Origin: Rutpela maculata
Taxonomy: Eukaryota > Arthropoda > Insecta > Coleoptera > Cerambycidae
Assembly: GCA_936432065.2 (NCBI GenBank)
Contig: OW386285.2
Location: forward strand, 99,763,869-99,827,868
DNA: 64,000 bases
Reading direction: 5' to 3'
The translations under genes and the position numbers were made by a program. The notes under the pieces were generated by a model. That model did not search any database. It was not told the origin of the DNA and saw nothing but the letters and a program-made list of their open reading frames with translations. This document shows positions 32,751 through 44,128 of this stretch, one piece after another (position 1 is the first letter of the stretch; the number at the start of each line of letters is the position of its first letter).

Positions 32751-33088
32751 TACGAATCTTTTATTTTTGTGGGATTCGTACCATTCGTACCACTGCAAGG
32801 ATTCGTACCAGTGATATGAATCATACGAGTACTACCCACCTCTACAAGGTAGTAGAGGAATTTTTTTGTAGCTATTTTTATGTTGGTAACGCTGGGAGAA
32901 CGGTCGAAAGACGTCCTTCTTGCGAAAACCGCGAAGCCTTGCGGACACGCTCTTCTTTTGGAGGAATTTTGGTGGCAGCTAAAGTGATATTTTCATGGAT
33001 TTGTGAATGATGTCCTAGCGTATCCTCTCGTACTACTCTTGCCGCGAATGTTCAGAGTGTTCAGAAAGCTGTGTTTGGCTGAACCTTC
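32751..33088. other. No feature recognised
   Basis: Contains a short open frame (32816-33010) without recognisable motif; possibly part of a gene relic that V1 and V2 interrupt, since the flanks of both V elements look GC-richer than average. Confidence 0.25.
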
Positions 33089-33820
33089 CCCAGGCAGCAA
33101 GGTGCCGTCATTATGACGTCGTTTTTTCGGCATTAATTACGTCAATTTCACCTTCAGCATGACGTAAAAATTACGTGAAAAAGACGGCACAATGTCACAG
33201 CCCAATGATGTCATATATATGACGCCAATATGACGTATTGGTAATCAGTGAATTTTGAGATGAGGGATGCAAACCTCTCATTATAATATTTTTCCACAAC
33301 TATTAATAAAGTTTTTGACGAAAAAAAAAACGGAATGTGCAGGGATCAAACCGCGGACCTTTTGCCTCGCAACCTAACACTTAACTCACTGAACCATTGA
33401 ACATCTTTATTTAAATATGTTTAAAAGCTGCATACCTAGTTAGAAATAGTAAAACAAAATTATTATTACTATGTGGCAAAAATTGAACTAGTCACTAAAT
33501 ACTTCTATTTATTTTTATTTTATGATGATTTATTTCACGTCATTTTAGCTACGTCAAAATAATGACCTAAAAGAAACGTGTATTTGACGTCTTCATGATG
33601 ACGTCAGAAGTACGTATTAAATATCACGTCTCTGGTACGTCATTTTTTAATGACGTCAAAATAATGACCTAAAAGAAACGTGTATTTGACGTCTTCATGA
33701 TGACGTCAGATGTACGTTATAAATATTACGTCTCTGGTACGTCATTCATTTGGACAATGGCGTCGGAGACGAAAAATCACCTTCAAAAGACGTCATAATG
33801 ACGTCACCTTGCTACCTGGG
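33089..33820. mobile_element. TIR element V1, dense in TGACGTCA, with tRNA-like cargo
   Basis: Ends CCCAGGCAGCAAGGTGCCGT (33089) and the near complement of it at 33801-33820 (GACGTCACCTTGCTACCTGGG type). TGACGTCA, TACGTCA and related motifs recur many times at both ends. The segment CGTCAAAATAATGACC to CTGGTACGTCATT is tandemly duplicated with a period of about 102 bp (33552 and 33654). In the middle is a tRNA-like sequence on the - strand. 732 bp, no transposase. Confidence 0.8.
33336..33404 (-). other. tRNA-like sequence in V1
   Basis: On the - strand: A-box-like TGGTTCAGTGAGTTAAGTG, then GGTTTGATCCC as B box, followed by TGCACATTCCG and a T10 run. The same 3' flank (TGCTCATTCCG plus T run) follows the split tRNA-like sequence in V2. 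Acceptor pairing not convincing. Confidence 0.55.
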
Positions 33821-34163
33821 TCAAGTTGGCGTTTTTTTCTGTTGGGTAATGCTCTCTACGGAGGTAAGCTGTTTAGTTAGAATTTGTATAATGGAATTCT
33901 TATTTGAGTTGTGCATTGCAGAGTGTTTGGATCCAGTGATTTGTTTTGGTAATGTTCTGGAAAAAACACGTGGTTTTATTATTGGTTATGTTGATCCTCT
34001 TGGAAGCGCCTCGTGCTAGCTTATTCAATTGGTCTTGGTCCGCGCCATCCTGTCACTCACTGTGATGAAATTTATTCGTGTTAATCCGGGGACACCTATA
34101 CTGGAGTAGCAGCTGTTCACTGGAATCTTGTGAGGAGATGTCGCACGGAGACACTGAAGCGCT
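33821..34163. other. Spacer between V1 and V2
   Basis: 343 bp, less AT-rich than average, with short open frames but no family I can name. Confidence 0.25.
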
Positions 34164-34563
34164 CCCAGGTAGCAAAGGCACGTGAAAATGACGTGAAAAA
34201 ATGGTCAGGGGTGACGAGAAATGACGAGTTAGATGACGTAAATAAACGTGAAAATGACTTCCTAATGTCTCAGACGAATGACGTCTTTTTCAGGTTATAT
34301 TTGGTAATCCCCCCACAAGTTTTTAGTAATAGGAACATATAAAACTACATACTAGTTAGTAATCTACTTGATAAAAATAAAATAATTAATGCATAAATAA
34401 GTTTTATCCTAATGAATTTGTTTGTTAGCCATCCGTAATTTTATTTACATTAACATATCTAATATTGTTTACCATCACTCAAACTTTTTCTCACAAGGGT
34501 TGCCTGCAAATTATAATGTTTATTAAGTTATTAAATTCATTTTTACTTACCTTTACACCAATT

Positions 34564-34650
34564 GCGGTCCGGAGGATTTGAACCTACATGTCTCCCGTTG
34601 TCCGTATTACAGTACTGACGATTCAACCTACTGAGCTAGCTTGGCGACTG
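34564..34650 (-). other. tRNA-like sequence in V2, intact
   Basis: On the - strand: strong A box GCTAGCTCAGTAGGTTG, an anticodon arm whose loop CTGTAAT would read GTA, then the B box AGGTTCAAATCCT. A real tRNA-Tyr would need an intron in insects and a better acceptor stem, so I treat it as tRNA-derived. It has no retroelement inserted. Confidence 0.6.
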
Positions 34651-35240
34651 CTATTTCGGATGCTAAAAGCAGTATTTATTGTGGTGAATGAAGTCTTTAT
34701 TATGTGAAATTGAATTTCTTGCCTTATTTAAAATATATGAAAATCTTTCAGGTTCTCGCTTCGAGTTACTAGTATTTTTATTTATTTATAATTATTAAGA
34801 AGAACTTATTTAATTTAATTAAACTGTCACCAGTGTCACCAGTGTCACCTGAGAAGTACGAGTAGTTGTTGAACATAATTATTGCATTAATTAGTATTAG
34901 TGGCGGTTCGTTAAAAAAAATATATTTTCCCCAGATCTCGAAATTGAAGAGCAGAGAGGGAGAAATCCGAAAAAAAAATTTTCCTTATCTCAAATTTGAT
35001 GAGCGGTGGAGGGAAAGTCAGGAGTCAACTATTTTAAGAATTAAAGTTTTAAGTTGAGGTACTTATACAAACCTGGGAAGCGTGTTGGAGAAAAAACGGT
35101 AAAGGTGTAATATCGTCATCTACAACATAAATAGAATATTTAATGGTCTAAAACAGACCTAAAATTGAAAAAACCAATAAGCAATTATTACCTTAAAAAA
35201 AAACAACTAAAATTTTTTTCGCAATAAAAAAAAACGGAAT

Positions 35241-35982
35241 GAGCAGGGACCGAACCGCCGACCTCATGACTCGGAAGACGACGCAACAACAACAACAACA
35301 AGCATTTATTAATATTCACATACAATAATGCGTCATTCCAGAGTCCGGCCCGGAGCCAGCCAGACAACCACGGCGAACATCGCCGAGGTGGGTGTGAGGT
35401 TGGGCGGGGAGGGTCCGGTTTGGCGATGACGAAAATTAATTGTGAGTTAAAACTCCTGCCTAGTAGGGAAAGGCTTAAATTTAACAGTATTGTGCAACGT
35501 AGTACACGGGGGTACTTAAAAATAATTAAAATTAAAACTGTAAAACTATCGATTTCGCGCACACGCGAACACTTAAAAATTTTGATTGCTGGCACGGGAA
35601 AACAAAACTCAACGAAAAAACCCGTTTGAGACAATTCCACCCTGGTAGTCTTCCTGACGCCAGGAACGTGTCGTGGATAGTTAAAAGTGTGTAATGTTAT
35701 GTGAAATTGTTGTTTGTTAAGAATTTATTGGTCGAGACTGAATTTAGAGACAAAAAATGGGCAAGGAACAAAAAAGGTAAAAACAAATAGAGAGGGGTTG
35801 GTTGTAGTTTTTGGTGAGGATTAAAGGTGGGGAAAGGAGAAGTTGTCGTAGAGGAAAGTGTGGTTAGAGAGGTTGCCGAAAGATAGGCAACGCCTGGTAT
35901 GGTAGGGGGTGTCGGATATCGAAAAGGATCGCATTATGCTGGAAGACGACGCCTTAAGCACTCGGCCACCAACCTTTCTGAG
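35241..35982 (-). other. tRNA-like sequence in V2, split by K2
   Basis: On the - strand the 5' part (35941-35982) holds the A box TGGCCGAGTGCTTAAGGC and the 3' part (35241-35284) holds the B box GTTCGGTCC (35247-35255). GGCCGAGTGC...TTAAGGC with this spacing is like a type II (Leu/Ser) tRNA head. K2 is inserted in what would be the anticodon loop. Confidence 0.6.
35285..35940 (-). mobile_element. Retroelement K2 (non-LTR type, TTG tail)
   Basis: 656 bp flanked by the 12-bp duplication GGAAGACGACGC (35273-35284 and 35941-35952). On the - strand it ends ATTAATAAATGCTTG followed by (TTG)n. It shares with K1 the blocks around CAAACGGGTTTTTTC, a GTGTGCGCG-rich segment, and a GC-rich hairpin before the tail, and with K3 the CTAGGCAGGAGTTTTAACTC region. 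Both K1 and K2 have their 5' parts, so this is a compact non-autonomous family and not a random LINE truncation. The ORF at 35188-35640 (-) crosses its border and is not a gene. Confidence 0.75.
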
Positions 35983-36465
35983 GCTACTTACCTAAAGACT
36001 TTATAGTTGGAACTGGAACACGCAACGGATAGATTTTGCTTTTTAATGCATTTTAATCTAATTTTATTATTAAAAGAATAGATAGAAATATAATTTAAAC
36101 AAATAAACTGCCGAATCTTTGCAAACTCTTTCGAATATAAATTATTTTGGATAATGTTAAAAAACATTATATCCTCGAATAAAAACGCCAATACTTATCC
36201 CTCACGGCACGGTTTATTTTTTTTTAAACTTTACACTCTGCTTGCGATAACAAAATGCCATTAGCGAGTTTTAAAGTTTGTAATCCGATAAAATATAAAT
36301 AAATTTAACACCAAAAAAAGACGACAATATGACGTGATGTGTAGCACGTCAGTTTTAATGTCATTTATAAGACGTCATTCTGTCGTCGATTTTTAGTGCC
36401 CTGACGTCTTTTTGGCCAGAATCACCAGATTTTGACGTCATTATAACGTACCCTTGCTACCTGGG

Positions 36466-37640
36466 CTGGGAGATGTGCTCTAGGTATCAAGGAGGACTTA
36501 GAATCTCGCCAGACTGCTGGAATTTACAAGGTTTTTTTCTTTCTTAATTTTCAATGGCTCTAAGCCACCAATTTAGTAAATTTTTTTGTGATAATTAAAT
36601 TAAATTATTTTACGATATTAGATCATTTATCGAGTCATAAGTTGTGAACCTTCAGTTTGATTGCAAGTGTACTCAAATAAATTTCTGTAAGCATGTCGCT
36701 GTAAAAGTCACATGGTACCATGGTGCTTAGGCATTGCGGTATAATATAGTAGGACAAGATAGTCTAGTTCTGTTATCAACTTTTAACTTCACATAAATAG
36801 CTCTTTTAGTAAAGACTTTTCAATAGTAAATTTATTAGCGAGAAGGACAAGCACCTTGTCACATACTCAAATTCATATGCTAGCAAGACAACCTAGAGTA
36901 CTTCGATTGAAATTTCACACCAGTGTAATTAATCTTAAATGTTATTTTTTTTGTTTTTTTGTACATACAGTCTGGGTAATTTTAATAAATGTTATCCATG
37001 TCTAAGTTCTCTCGTTTCTTGATACTCATCCAAACTTTGCTTAGACTTCATAAGGAATAATTACGTACTATAGTTAAAAAGATAGTTAAAATTTCAGTAT
37101 TTTCCATCGCATGTTATATTCCAGCTAAAATTTTGTTTCTTGGCTGACAGAATTTCATTTCTAAATTAACTATTGGCCAAGTGGCGCCCTCTATTGTTTG
37201 TCTGTGTTTACTCTCTTACTCCTCTTTTTGCTCTCCGAAACAAACAAGCTTCCGTACGCATATGAATGTTTTTTATGCATTAGGCATGAAAAGCGTTGCA
37301 GTGGTCCTTGAGAAGTTATAGTGCACTGAGAGACATTTAAAAATTCAATACTTATTGCATACGCTAATAAAAATTTAACATGTGATTACAGGTCACTGAA
37401 AGTATTTCGCATAGAATATGCACTGATGCTCTTTTTGTAGTAACGCAGTTCAAGTGAATATTGCGAACATATTTTTTATACACAAAACAAATAAAAGCTA
37501 TCTGAGTGGCCAAGTATTTTTTTATATTCATTGAAATTCCTAGATATCGTATAAAAAAGATTTAATTAACATCTGTACTTTTTTTATAAGATCATTACAT
37601 TTTTTGTTTCGATACCGGTACGTTAATTTTTTATCCACTG
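36466..37640. other. No gene recognised
   Basis: About 1.2 kb of AT-rich DNA with no repeat that I can match within the window. Confidence 0.3.
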
Positions 37641-37895
37641 GCAACGCTGTTTATGAGTTATACGGTCTGCTCTGCTTGCCGCATGAAACTATGTGGGTGC
37701 AGGCTAGCGGTCGACCCACAGACGGTCGACCATTAGCTGGAGTGCGGGTGGCTTGACGTCACCCTGCGTTTTCGGGAGCTCTGTTTTCATTATTTATTTT
37801 GAGGGAGGAGTTGAAAGAAAAGTCTAATATTTTGCACATTTACTAACTACGAAATATGAATTAAAAAAAAAAATTGCTAAATGAGCCTATTATAT
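37641..37895 (+). repeat. Repeat X copy 1
   Basis: GCATGAAACTATG, TTGACGTCACCCTGCGTTTTC, TCATTATTTATTTTGAGGGA, TTTTGCACATTTACTAACTA and CTAAATGAGCC also occur in order at 60125-60338. The LTR element is inserted near its right edge (CTAAATGAGCCTATTATAT). Confidence 0.75.
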
Positions 37896-38294
37896 TGTGA
37901 TGTGTTGCAACCCCTAGAATGAATTCAATTAATTCAGATGTATTTGCACCTACTCGAGAAACCTACCAGAAGTTAGTTCTGGTGACATCTGGAATTATCT
38001 AGAGAATGGTGGCGTCATCACAGAAAAATCGAGATCTGTCATTTTTAGGTATAAAAGACCGACCGCATTCTCGGCGGGTAGTTCAGAAAGTACAGAAAGT
38101 TTTGAAGTCTTGAATTTGACAAGTGAGAAGTGAGGTTAAGAGTACAAAGTGATAAACATTGTTATTTTTAATCAGTATTGTGAAGTATCCAGTAAATTAT
38201 TTAATAAAGTGTGTTAGTGGACAATCTCTTGTTATAATTTTTGGAACCCACGGAATTTGCGAGGGTGGTTTCCTAGGGGTGGAAACACGTTACA
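37896..38294 (+). repeat. 5' LTR of a Ty3/gypsy-like element
   Basis: 399 bp, TGTGATGTGTTGCAACCCCT to ACACGTTACA. ATAT (37892-37895) precedes it and ATAT (41980-41983) follows the 3' LTR, a 4-bp target duplication. A TATA box, GTATAAAAGACCG, lies at about 38050; an AATAAAG poly-A signal lies near 38203. It differs from the 3' LTR by small indels. Confidence 0.9.
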
Positions 38295-38743
38295 AATTGG
38301 TATCAGAAGCGGAATTTTATGACAAGAGGAGCTCTGAAGTGTTCGAGAAGTATTCCCGAAGGTTAGTGCTAACACAGAGGACTAATTTACTGGACATTGT
38401 TGGACGGTTATTTTCGAACAGGAAAATAGTGTTAAGTGCATTTTTGAGACATTGCAGAACATTTTATTAGGACATTAGTGTGAAAATCCTTTAAACTGAG
38501 AAAGTGATAGATACACTAAAAAAAAAACTCATTTGTGTTAGTGCCTGAAAATTACTAGAACTTTTCTATTTGGACATTAGTGGAGATTATTAAATTCTTT
38601 GAACTGGATAGTGACAAAAGACTCTGGATAAGACTTTTTCGTGCTGTTTCGAGATTTTTCTGGAAAGTTCCATTACCGATATTGACGTGGCAGTTAAATT
38701 TATTTTATTTTAACATAATCGTATGCCCATTACAACAAGAAGC

Positions 38744-40837
38744 ATGGCTACGGAGAAACAAATGAAGGACCTACTTGCGGAATTTACGAGGATGATGGCG
38801 CAGCAACGCCAGGAAGATAAAGCAGACAAGAAAGAAAACGCCAGGAGGAAGAAAAACGGCGTCAAGAAGAAAGGGACGAATTAAAGAAAATAATGGAAGA
38901 TCAGGAGATAAGACGTCAGAAAGAAAAATGGGATGAAGAAAGAAGACGTCAGAAAGAAAAAGAGTATGAAGAAACAAGACGCCAGAAAGAAAAAGAGCAT
39001 GAAGAAAGAAGACGTCAAGAAGAGAAAGACGAATTGAGACAAATTATGGAAGACCGGAAGATACGACAGCAAGAAGAAAAAGAAGAACAGGAGAAAATAC
39101 GTCAAGAGGAGAAGAAAGAATAAGAAAAGCGACGTCGAGAGGAAAAAGAGGAACAAGAAAGACGCCAAGAAGAATTAAGGAGAATCTTGAATGAACACAT
39201 GAAAATACAGCAGGACGCTTATCATTTCCGCCAACGAAGAATTAAGAAGTGAAGTCAAAGAAGAGATAAACAAGGTAGAAGAAAAAGTAGATAAAGTCGA
39301 AGATAAAGTAGGCGAAGTCAAGACTGAAGTCACTCAAGTAAAAGGAAAAGTAAATCAGTTTGAAGAAAAGATGAGTGAGATCGAAGGAGAAATGGAGAGG
39401 CTTAAACGACAGCTGAGAGAGAAAGGAGGACAGCTGGTAGCGTCATCAGGTCCTCGACTAAAACCTCCCTCGTTTGATGGCCAAAGCTCATGGACAACAT
39501 ACAAAAGAAAATTCGAGGCAGCGGCATCTGCAAATAACTGGGATAATGAGGAAAAGGCCATGGCATTAGTTCTAGCGCTAAGGGGCCAAGCTTCAGAGTT
39601 GCTCCAAACCATCCCAGTTGAGAAACAAAGGGACTTCAAAGTCTTGGAAGCTGCATTAGGCTTGAGGTATGGCGACCAACATCTCGCCCAAGTATACCAG
39701 GCCCAGCTAAAATCACGGACACAAAAGGCTGGAGAAAGTTTACAAGAATTCGAAGCTGCAATAGAGCGACTGGCATACCTGGCGTATCCGAGTGCACCTA
39801 GAGAATTTCAGGAACAATTAGCAGTGGGGGCCTTTTTAGATGGCATAAGGGACGAAGAGGTCAGGCGAGTTCTGAGGCTGACGAGACACCAAAGTAATAG
39901 CGAAGCTTTGGTACGTGCACTGGAAGTAGAAGCCGCTTATAGAGATACTCCAAGGTCGAGAGTGCGAGCTGTGACTCTCGAAGAATCGCAATCAGAAATG
40001 AACCAGAACCCTATGTTGACTGAGATGCAGAAAATGTTCACCAAATTATTCAACAAAGTGGAGGATCTCGGGGAGCAGAGAAAACAACAAAATAAAGGAA
40101 AGCCCAGCGGAGGTATTAAATGTTACAACTGCGGCAAGGTAGGACACATGAAACGAGACTGTCGACAGCAGAATTCGGAGAGTCGAGTAAATGCTGTGAA
40201 TGTTGAAGAGAAGCAGGCAAACTATACCAGGGGGGTTGTGCTGGCTAGGGAATGCAGTGATCCCAGAGAAATAAAGATTTCCCAGCTTCGAGAAATTTCG
40301 AATAGTCGGCTGTTACAAGGCTATGTGAATGGAAGAAAATGTTTGTTTACCATCGACACAGGTACTACGTCATCAATAGTACGGCCAGGATTTATATCGG
40401 GCATAAAGATTACCAAGAGGCAAAATGAAGTGATCGTCCGGACAGCTACGGGGGACAGGGCTACGGTTCATAGAGAAGTAGACCTGGGTTTGCAGATTGG
40501 ACAATTAAGGTTCGACCACAGGGTCATCGTGGCTGACATCACGGATGACTTCATTTTGGGACTGGACATTATGGAACAGTATGGATTTATTGTTGACGTA
40601 GGAAAGCGAGTCTTAAGGATTGGGAACGAACAATTTATTCTGTCAAAAGTGAACAACCAATGCGAGAAAACCAGGCTGTTGACAACGCAGGCAGTCAAAA
40701 CTCCTGCATTATCCAGAAAACCAGACAAGGAAGATTGCAAGCGCTACCCTCAGGTGAGAAAATTGCCGAACATGGTTGAAGTCAACACTGTCAAGGTCGA
40801 TCTTCCAGACAGTTGGCCAAAGAAAACTCTGAGGTAA
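38744..40837 (+). pseudogene. gag-pro of the LTR element
   Basis: The ATG at 38744 opens a Gag whose first 200 or so residues are a charged coiled coil (repeated RRQKEKE units), broken by a frameshift near 38830, a stop at 39121 and another shift near 39220. From 39371 it is open for 488 codons: capsid-like region (PSFDGQSSWTTYKRKFE, typical of Ty3/gypsy Gag), CCHC knuckle CYNCGKVGHMKRDC at 40121-40162, then the retropepsin active site FTIDTGTTSSIV near 40348 and the ILGLDIMEQYG flap-side motif near 40555. It ends with TAA at 40835-40837. It assembles and processes virus-like particles in active relatives. This copy cannot make the full protein. I do not reconstruct it. Confidence 0.85.
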
Positions 40838-41431
40838 GAGCAATTGCGCGATGTAGAAATCGGACCCATGTTGAGAGCAAAAGAAGGCGGAATGCGTCCA
40901 GCATGGAAGGATGTTTCCAACAAAGAAGTGGGGCTGAAGGCTTTATGGTCACAATGGGATTCACTTACGGTCGTAGATGGGCTTTTGAATAGAGCATGGG
41001 AAAGCCCAGATGGGAAGCAGGTTGCCATGCGTCTAGTGATTCCCAGGTGTCGTGTACCAGAAGTACTCCAGGAAGCGCATAATGGAACGTCCAGCAGACA
41101 CTTCGGCATAAACAAGACATTGAGTAGAGCACGGGAACAGTCCTATTGGGTTAATAGTCGCCAGGATGTAGAGGCTTGGTGTCGCAAGTGTAAGAATTGT
41201 GCTGCCTGTGGGGAACCATTTTCCATGAGCAACTACAGAAATGAAAGTCGAAAACTGCCGAAGAATGACCGAGAACAGATAACCAAAGCTAGTAACCGAT
41301 TGAAGGCTCGTTATGATCAAAATGCCAGTACAGGGGGATTCAAGGTGGGAGATCTAGTTTGGCTGTACAACCCACAGCGGAAGGAATGGAGACCCCCGAA
41401 ACTTCAACCTCCTTGGGATGGACCGTATTAA
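40838..41431 (+). pseudogene. Remnant pol: integrase ends only
   Basis: This stays in the same frame as gag-pro after the single TAA. It contains the region before integrase (ALWSQWDSLTVVDGLL), the integrase HHCC zinc-binding domain (AHNGTSSRHFGINKTL ... CRKCKNC), then jumps near 41225 straight to the integrase C-terminal part (RLKARYDQNASTGGFKVGD, LVWLYNPQRK, LQPPWDGPY). Protease is joined to the integrase N-terminus with no RT or RNase H between, and the integrase DDE core is gone. Two internal deletions therefore explain the small element. Confidence 0.85.
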
Positions 41432-41560
41432 TGATGTCGTCTATCGGATTCAACAAAACAAAAAGTCCAAGATGAAGATCGTACACTTGGATAGACTGGC
41501 GAAGTATGTGAAAGAGGCTGAATTGCCTGACCGAGACGTTCAGGCTTAAGGAGGGGGCAG

Positions 41561-41979
41561 TGTGATGTGTTGCAACCCCTAGAATGAATTCAATTAATTC
41601 AGATGTATTTGCACCTACTCGAGAAAGAACTTACCCGAGAAGTTCTAAAGTGACATCTGGAATTATCTAGAGAATGGTGGCGTCATCACAGATAAATCGA
41701 GATCTATCATTTTTAGGTATAAAAGACCGACCGCATTCTCGGCGGATAGTTCAGAAAGTTTTGAAGTCTTGGATTTGACAAGTGAGAAGTGAGGTTAAGA
41801 GTACAAAGTGATAAACATTGTTATTTTTAGTCAGTAAAGTTCATTCAAGTTAATAATCAGTATTGTGAAGTATCCAGTAAATTATTTAATAAAGTGTGTT
41901 AGTGGACAATCTCTTGTTATAATTTTTGGAACCCACGGAATTTGCGAAGGTGGTTTCCTAGGGGTGGAAACACGTTACA
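41561..41979 (+). repeat. 3' LTR
   Basis: 419 bp, same start and end as the 5' LTR. It has extra sequence AAAGTTCATTCAAGTTAATA after ATTTTTAGTCAGT and an altered block after CTACTCGAGAAA, so the LTRs have diverged by several indels. Followed by the ATAT duplication. Confidence 0.9.
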
Positions 41980-41983
41980 ATAT

Positions 41984-42065
41984 TATAAAAAATATTGACG
42001 TTTGAAATGTCACTTATTTGGTATCGTTGGATTCGTAAAATTATGCAGAATTCAAAAATGCAATA
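41984..42065 (-). repeat. Repeat W copy 2
   Basis: Inverted match to 30820-30915 (AATATTGACGTTTGAAATGT, TATTTGGTATCGTTGGATTC). Confidence 0.6.
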
Positions 42066-42242
42066 ACATACAATATGTTCTATTTAAAAATCGAAAGTTA
42101 GTGTCACTTCCGGCGAAACCGGAAGTGAAATAAAAATAACTTGTATGTTAAAAAGTGACGCTTATTATGTGTGTAAGATATCCCAAATTTCAATTAATTG
42201 TCTTCAAATCTAAGGGAGAAAAGGGGTTTGAACCATGATCCT
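42066..42242 (-). repeat. Repeat T copy 2
   Basis: Inverted match to 24744-24914, including the ACTTCCGGCGAAACCGGAAG palindrome and GGGAGAAAAGGG block. Confidence 0.7.
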
Positions 42243-43291
42243 TTTACACCCGGTAAATTAAAGATAAATTAAAACAATTTTATGAAAAAAGAACTTTACT
42301 AATGTTATCACCGAGGGCATATAAAACATAACTAACTCGCGTGTATAAGTAATCTTCATTTGAAATTGAAAGAAATTGGATGAACAGTTCTGGAGTCATG
42401 CAGAAAAAAATCAGTATAGTACAATTGGGAGCCTGTATCACAAGTAAGAAATACTCTGTCGCATATTATGTGGACTTTTATGATATTTTCAAACCTTGAA
42501 TACGCTACCTATGATTGTGGTAGTATCTTCGAATCACACTGTGCAATATGCATCTAGTTGCCTTATTGCTACCTCAAAACTCAATAATACGGTATGTGAA
42601 AAGATTGTATTTTAATATCTAAAGGTAGAGCCAAATTTTATTATCCGCAAGTACCAGATTCTTGGACGGAATTTAGTTGAAGGTCTAAAACGTGTCATAT
42701 CTTGTTTCCCTTTTAATATGTTCATATGTCAAGATATTCACACGGTGATGTAGTAGCTGCAATAGTAACCTCAAATAAACGCTATTAATATTTTAAATAT
42801 AAAATAGTATACGTGCGTTGGATTACTTCGTGTTATAGAGTGAGACTTTAAAATTTTAATATAATCATAAATAATATATTTGATGACGGCATTATACGAG
42901 CTTTTATTTTGCTTCCGTGAAATGGAAATTCAAATTTGCAATGAATAATGTAATGTTAAGAAACAGTTACCAGAAATTATGACATTGGAATTTGTGTGTT
43001 GGAAAAATTATAGGCAAATTATTATTAATAATTATTACAGAATTTCTTCACACATAAATTGAATCATGGCAACCTGAAATCAACTAACGCAGTAGAATGC
43101 TACCTTTGAAATCAAAATTGGGCCATATGCTCAAACAGTGTGATCGCTAGACTCATGTTCTTGTTTATTTATATCTCTATTGCAAGATTTGTTTTACAAA
43201 CTATTCTAGTAAGACACAATTTTTATTTGTTCCCATTGTTCACAATATACAAGCTACGTGAGACTTTGGAAAGCTTTTATTTTTTATTCAG
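42243..43291. other. No gene recognised
   Basis: AT-rich, no repeat match found. Confidence 0.3.
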
Positions 43292-43988
43292 AAAAACCGC
43301 TGCCCAAGGAATCACTACTTCCACATCCATATTCTCTATCCAAGTCACTCACAACGAAAAACACTTTATATGTGAAAATAACTGTTTATGGAACTTTAAT
43401 AATATAATATTTGAAATCCTCTACCCCAAAAACCCATAAAACGATACCCCACATCGGTAGTGAGGTGGGGGGTGGTGATAGGGGGGTGGTAGTGGGGGTG
43501 GATGAAGTAAAAAAATATTTTGAGGTTTCTGGTTCCTGTACATAGGTACACTAAATCACAATTTTTTTTCATCCCCTTTAATAAGGGGGTGGGGGTGGTA
43601 ATGGGGGTGGCTAATGCCAACATTTTTTGAGACCTTAGCTTCTCTTGTATATACTAAATACCAATTTTATGGACTATTACCTGCTTGATTGACCTATTTA
43701 CCCCAAATTTACCCCAATTTACCCCCCAACCCTTCGACGGAACGAGATAATCTAGTTCTAGATCTCGTTAAAGTACATATGTGTACCAAATTTCAAGTCA
43801 ATATCTTAAACGGTTCCAGAGTAAACGTGCGCACAAAAAATAGTTACAAACAGACCGACAGACAGAAATTTTTTTTTTCGCTCAAACTTAAAATCTCGAC
43901 GTTTCATGACATTTTAAGCCTATTTGGACAATAAAAATTTTAAAAAATTTTTTTGCCGTTACTATACTTCCACTGGACGTGGAAGTAA
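43292..43988 (+). mobile_element. Repeat R copy 4
   Basis: Same ends as the other R copies, terminal hairpin ACTTCCACTGGACGTGGAAG then TAA at 43988. Only about two GACAGACC units. Overlapping ORFs follow the repeat, not a gene. Confidence 0.85.
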
Positions 43989-44128
43989 TAGTTTATTAAA
44001 AATTAATGTAAACTATTGAGCATTCTTTATTAGAGTAAACAACAAACACGAGAATATTGCATAATATCACTATATGTTTTTTCCTTACGGGTTGCGGTGT
44101 TAGAACCCCACCGTACTAAAGTTTAATC

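Larger units (their letters stand above)
34164..36465. mobile_element. TIR element V2 (longer), with two tRNA-like sequences and K2
   Basis: Begins CCCAGGTAGCAAAGGCACGT at 34164 and ends GTACCCTTGCTACCTGGG at 36465, the same ends as V1. GACGT motifs cluster at both ends (34180-34290 and 36325-36450). Contains one intact tRNA-like sequence (34564-34650) and a second split by K2 (35241-35982). Without K2 it is about 1.63 kb, twice V1, so it may be two elements merged or nested. Confidence 0.65.
37896..41979 (+). mobile_element. LTR retrotransposon, deletion derivative
   Basis: 4,084 bp with both LTRs, a primer-binding-like site right after the 5' LTR (TTGGTATCAGAAGCGG, 38296-38311), a coiled-coil Gag with zinc knuckle, an aspartic protease, the ends of integrase, and a polypurine tract (AAGGAGGGGGCAG, 41548-41560). 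RT, RNase H and the integrase core are missing, so it can move only in trans. The LTR similarity and the intact duplication indicate a single insertion event, not a recombined remnant. Confidence 0.9.

Noticed and set aside
33821..34163. Penelope or GIY-YIG gene fragment between V1 and V2
   Set aside because: Only vague residue patterns; no motif strong enough to name.
35188..35640. 150-codon ORF on the - strand
   Set aside because: Crosses the border between V2 and K2, so it is a chance frame.
38771..39168. Leu/Phe-rich - strand ORFs resembling membrane proteins
   Set aside because: Antisense of the Lys/Glu-rich coiled coil of gag.
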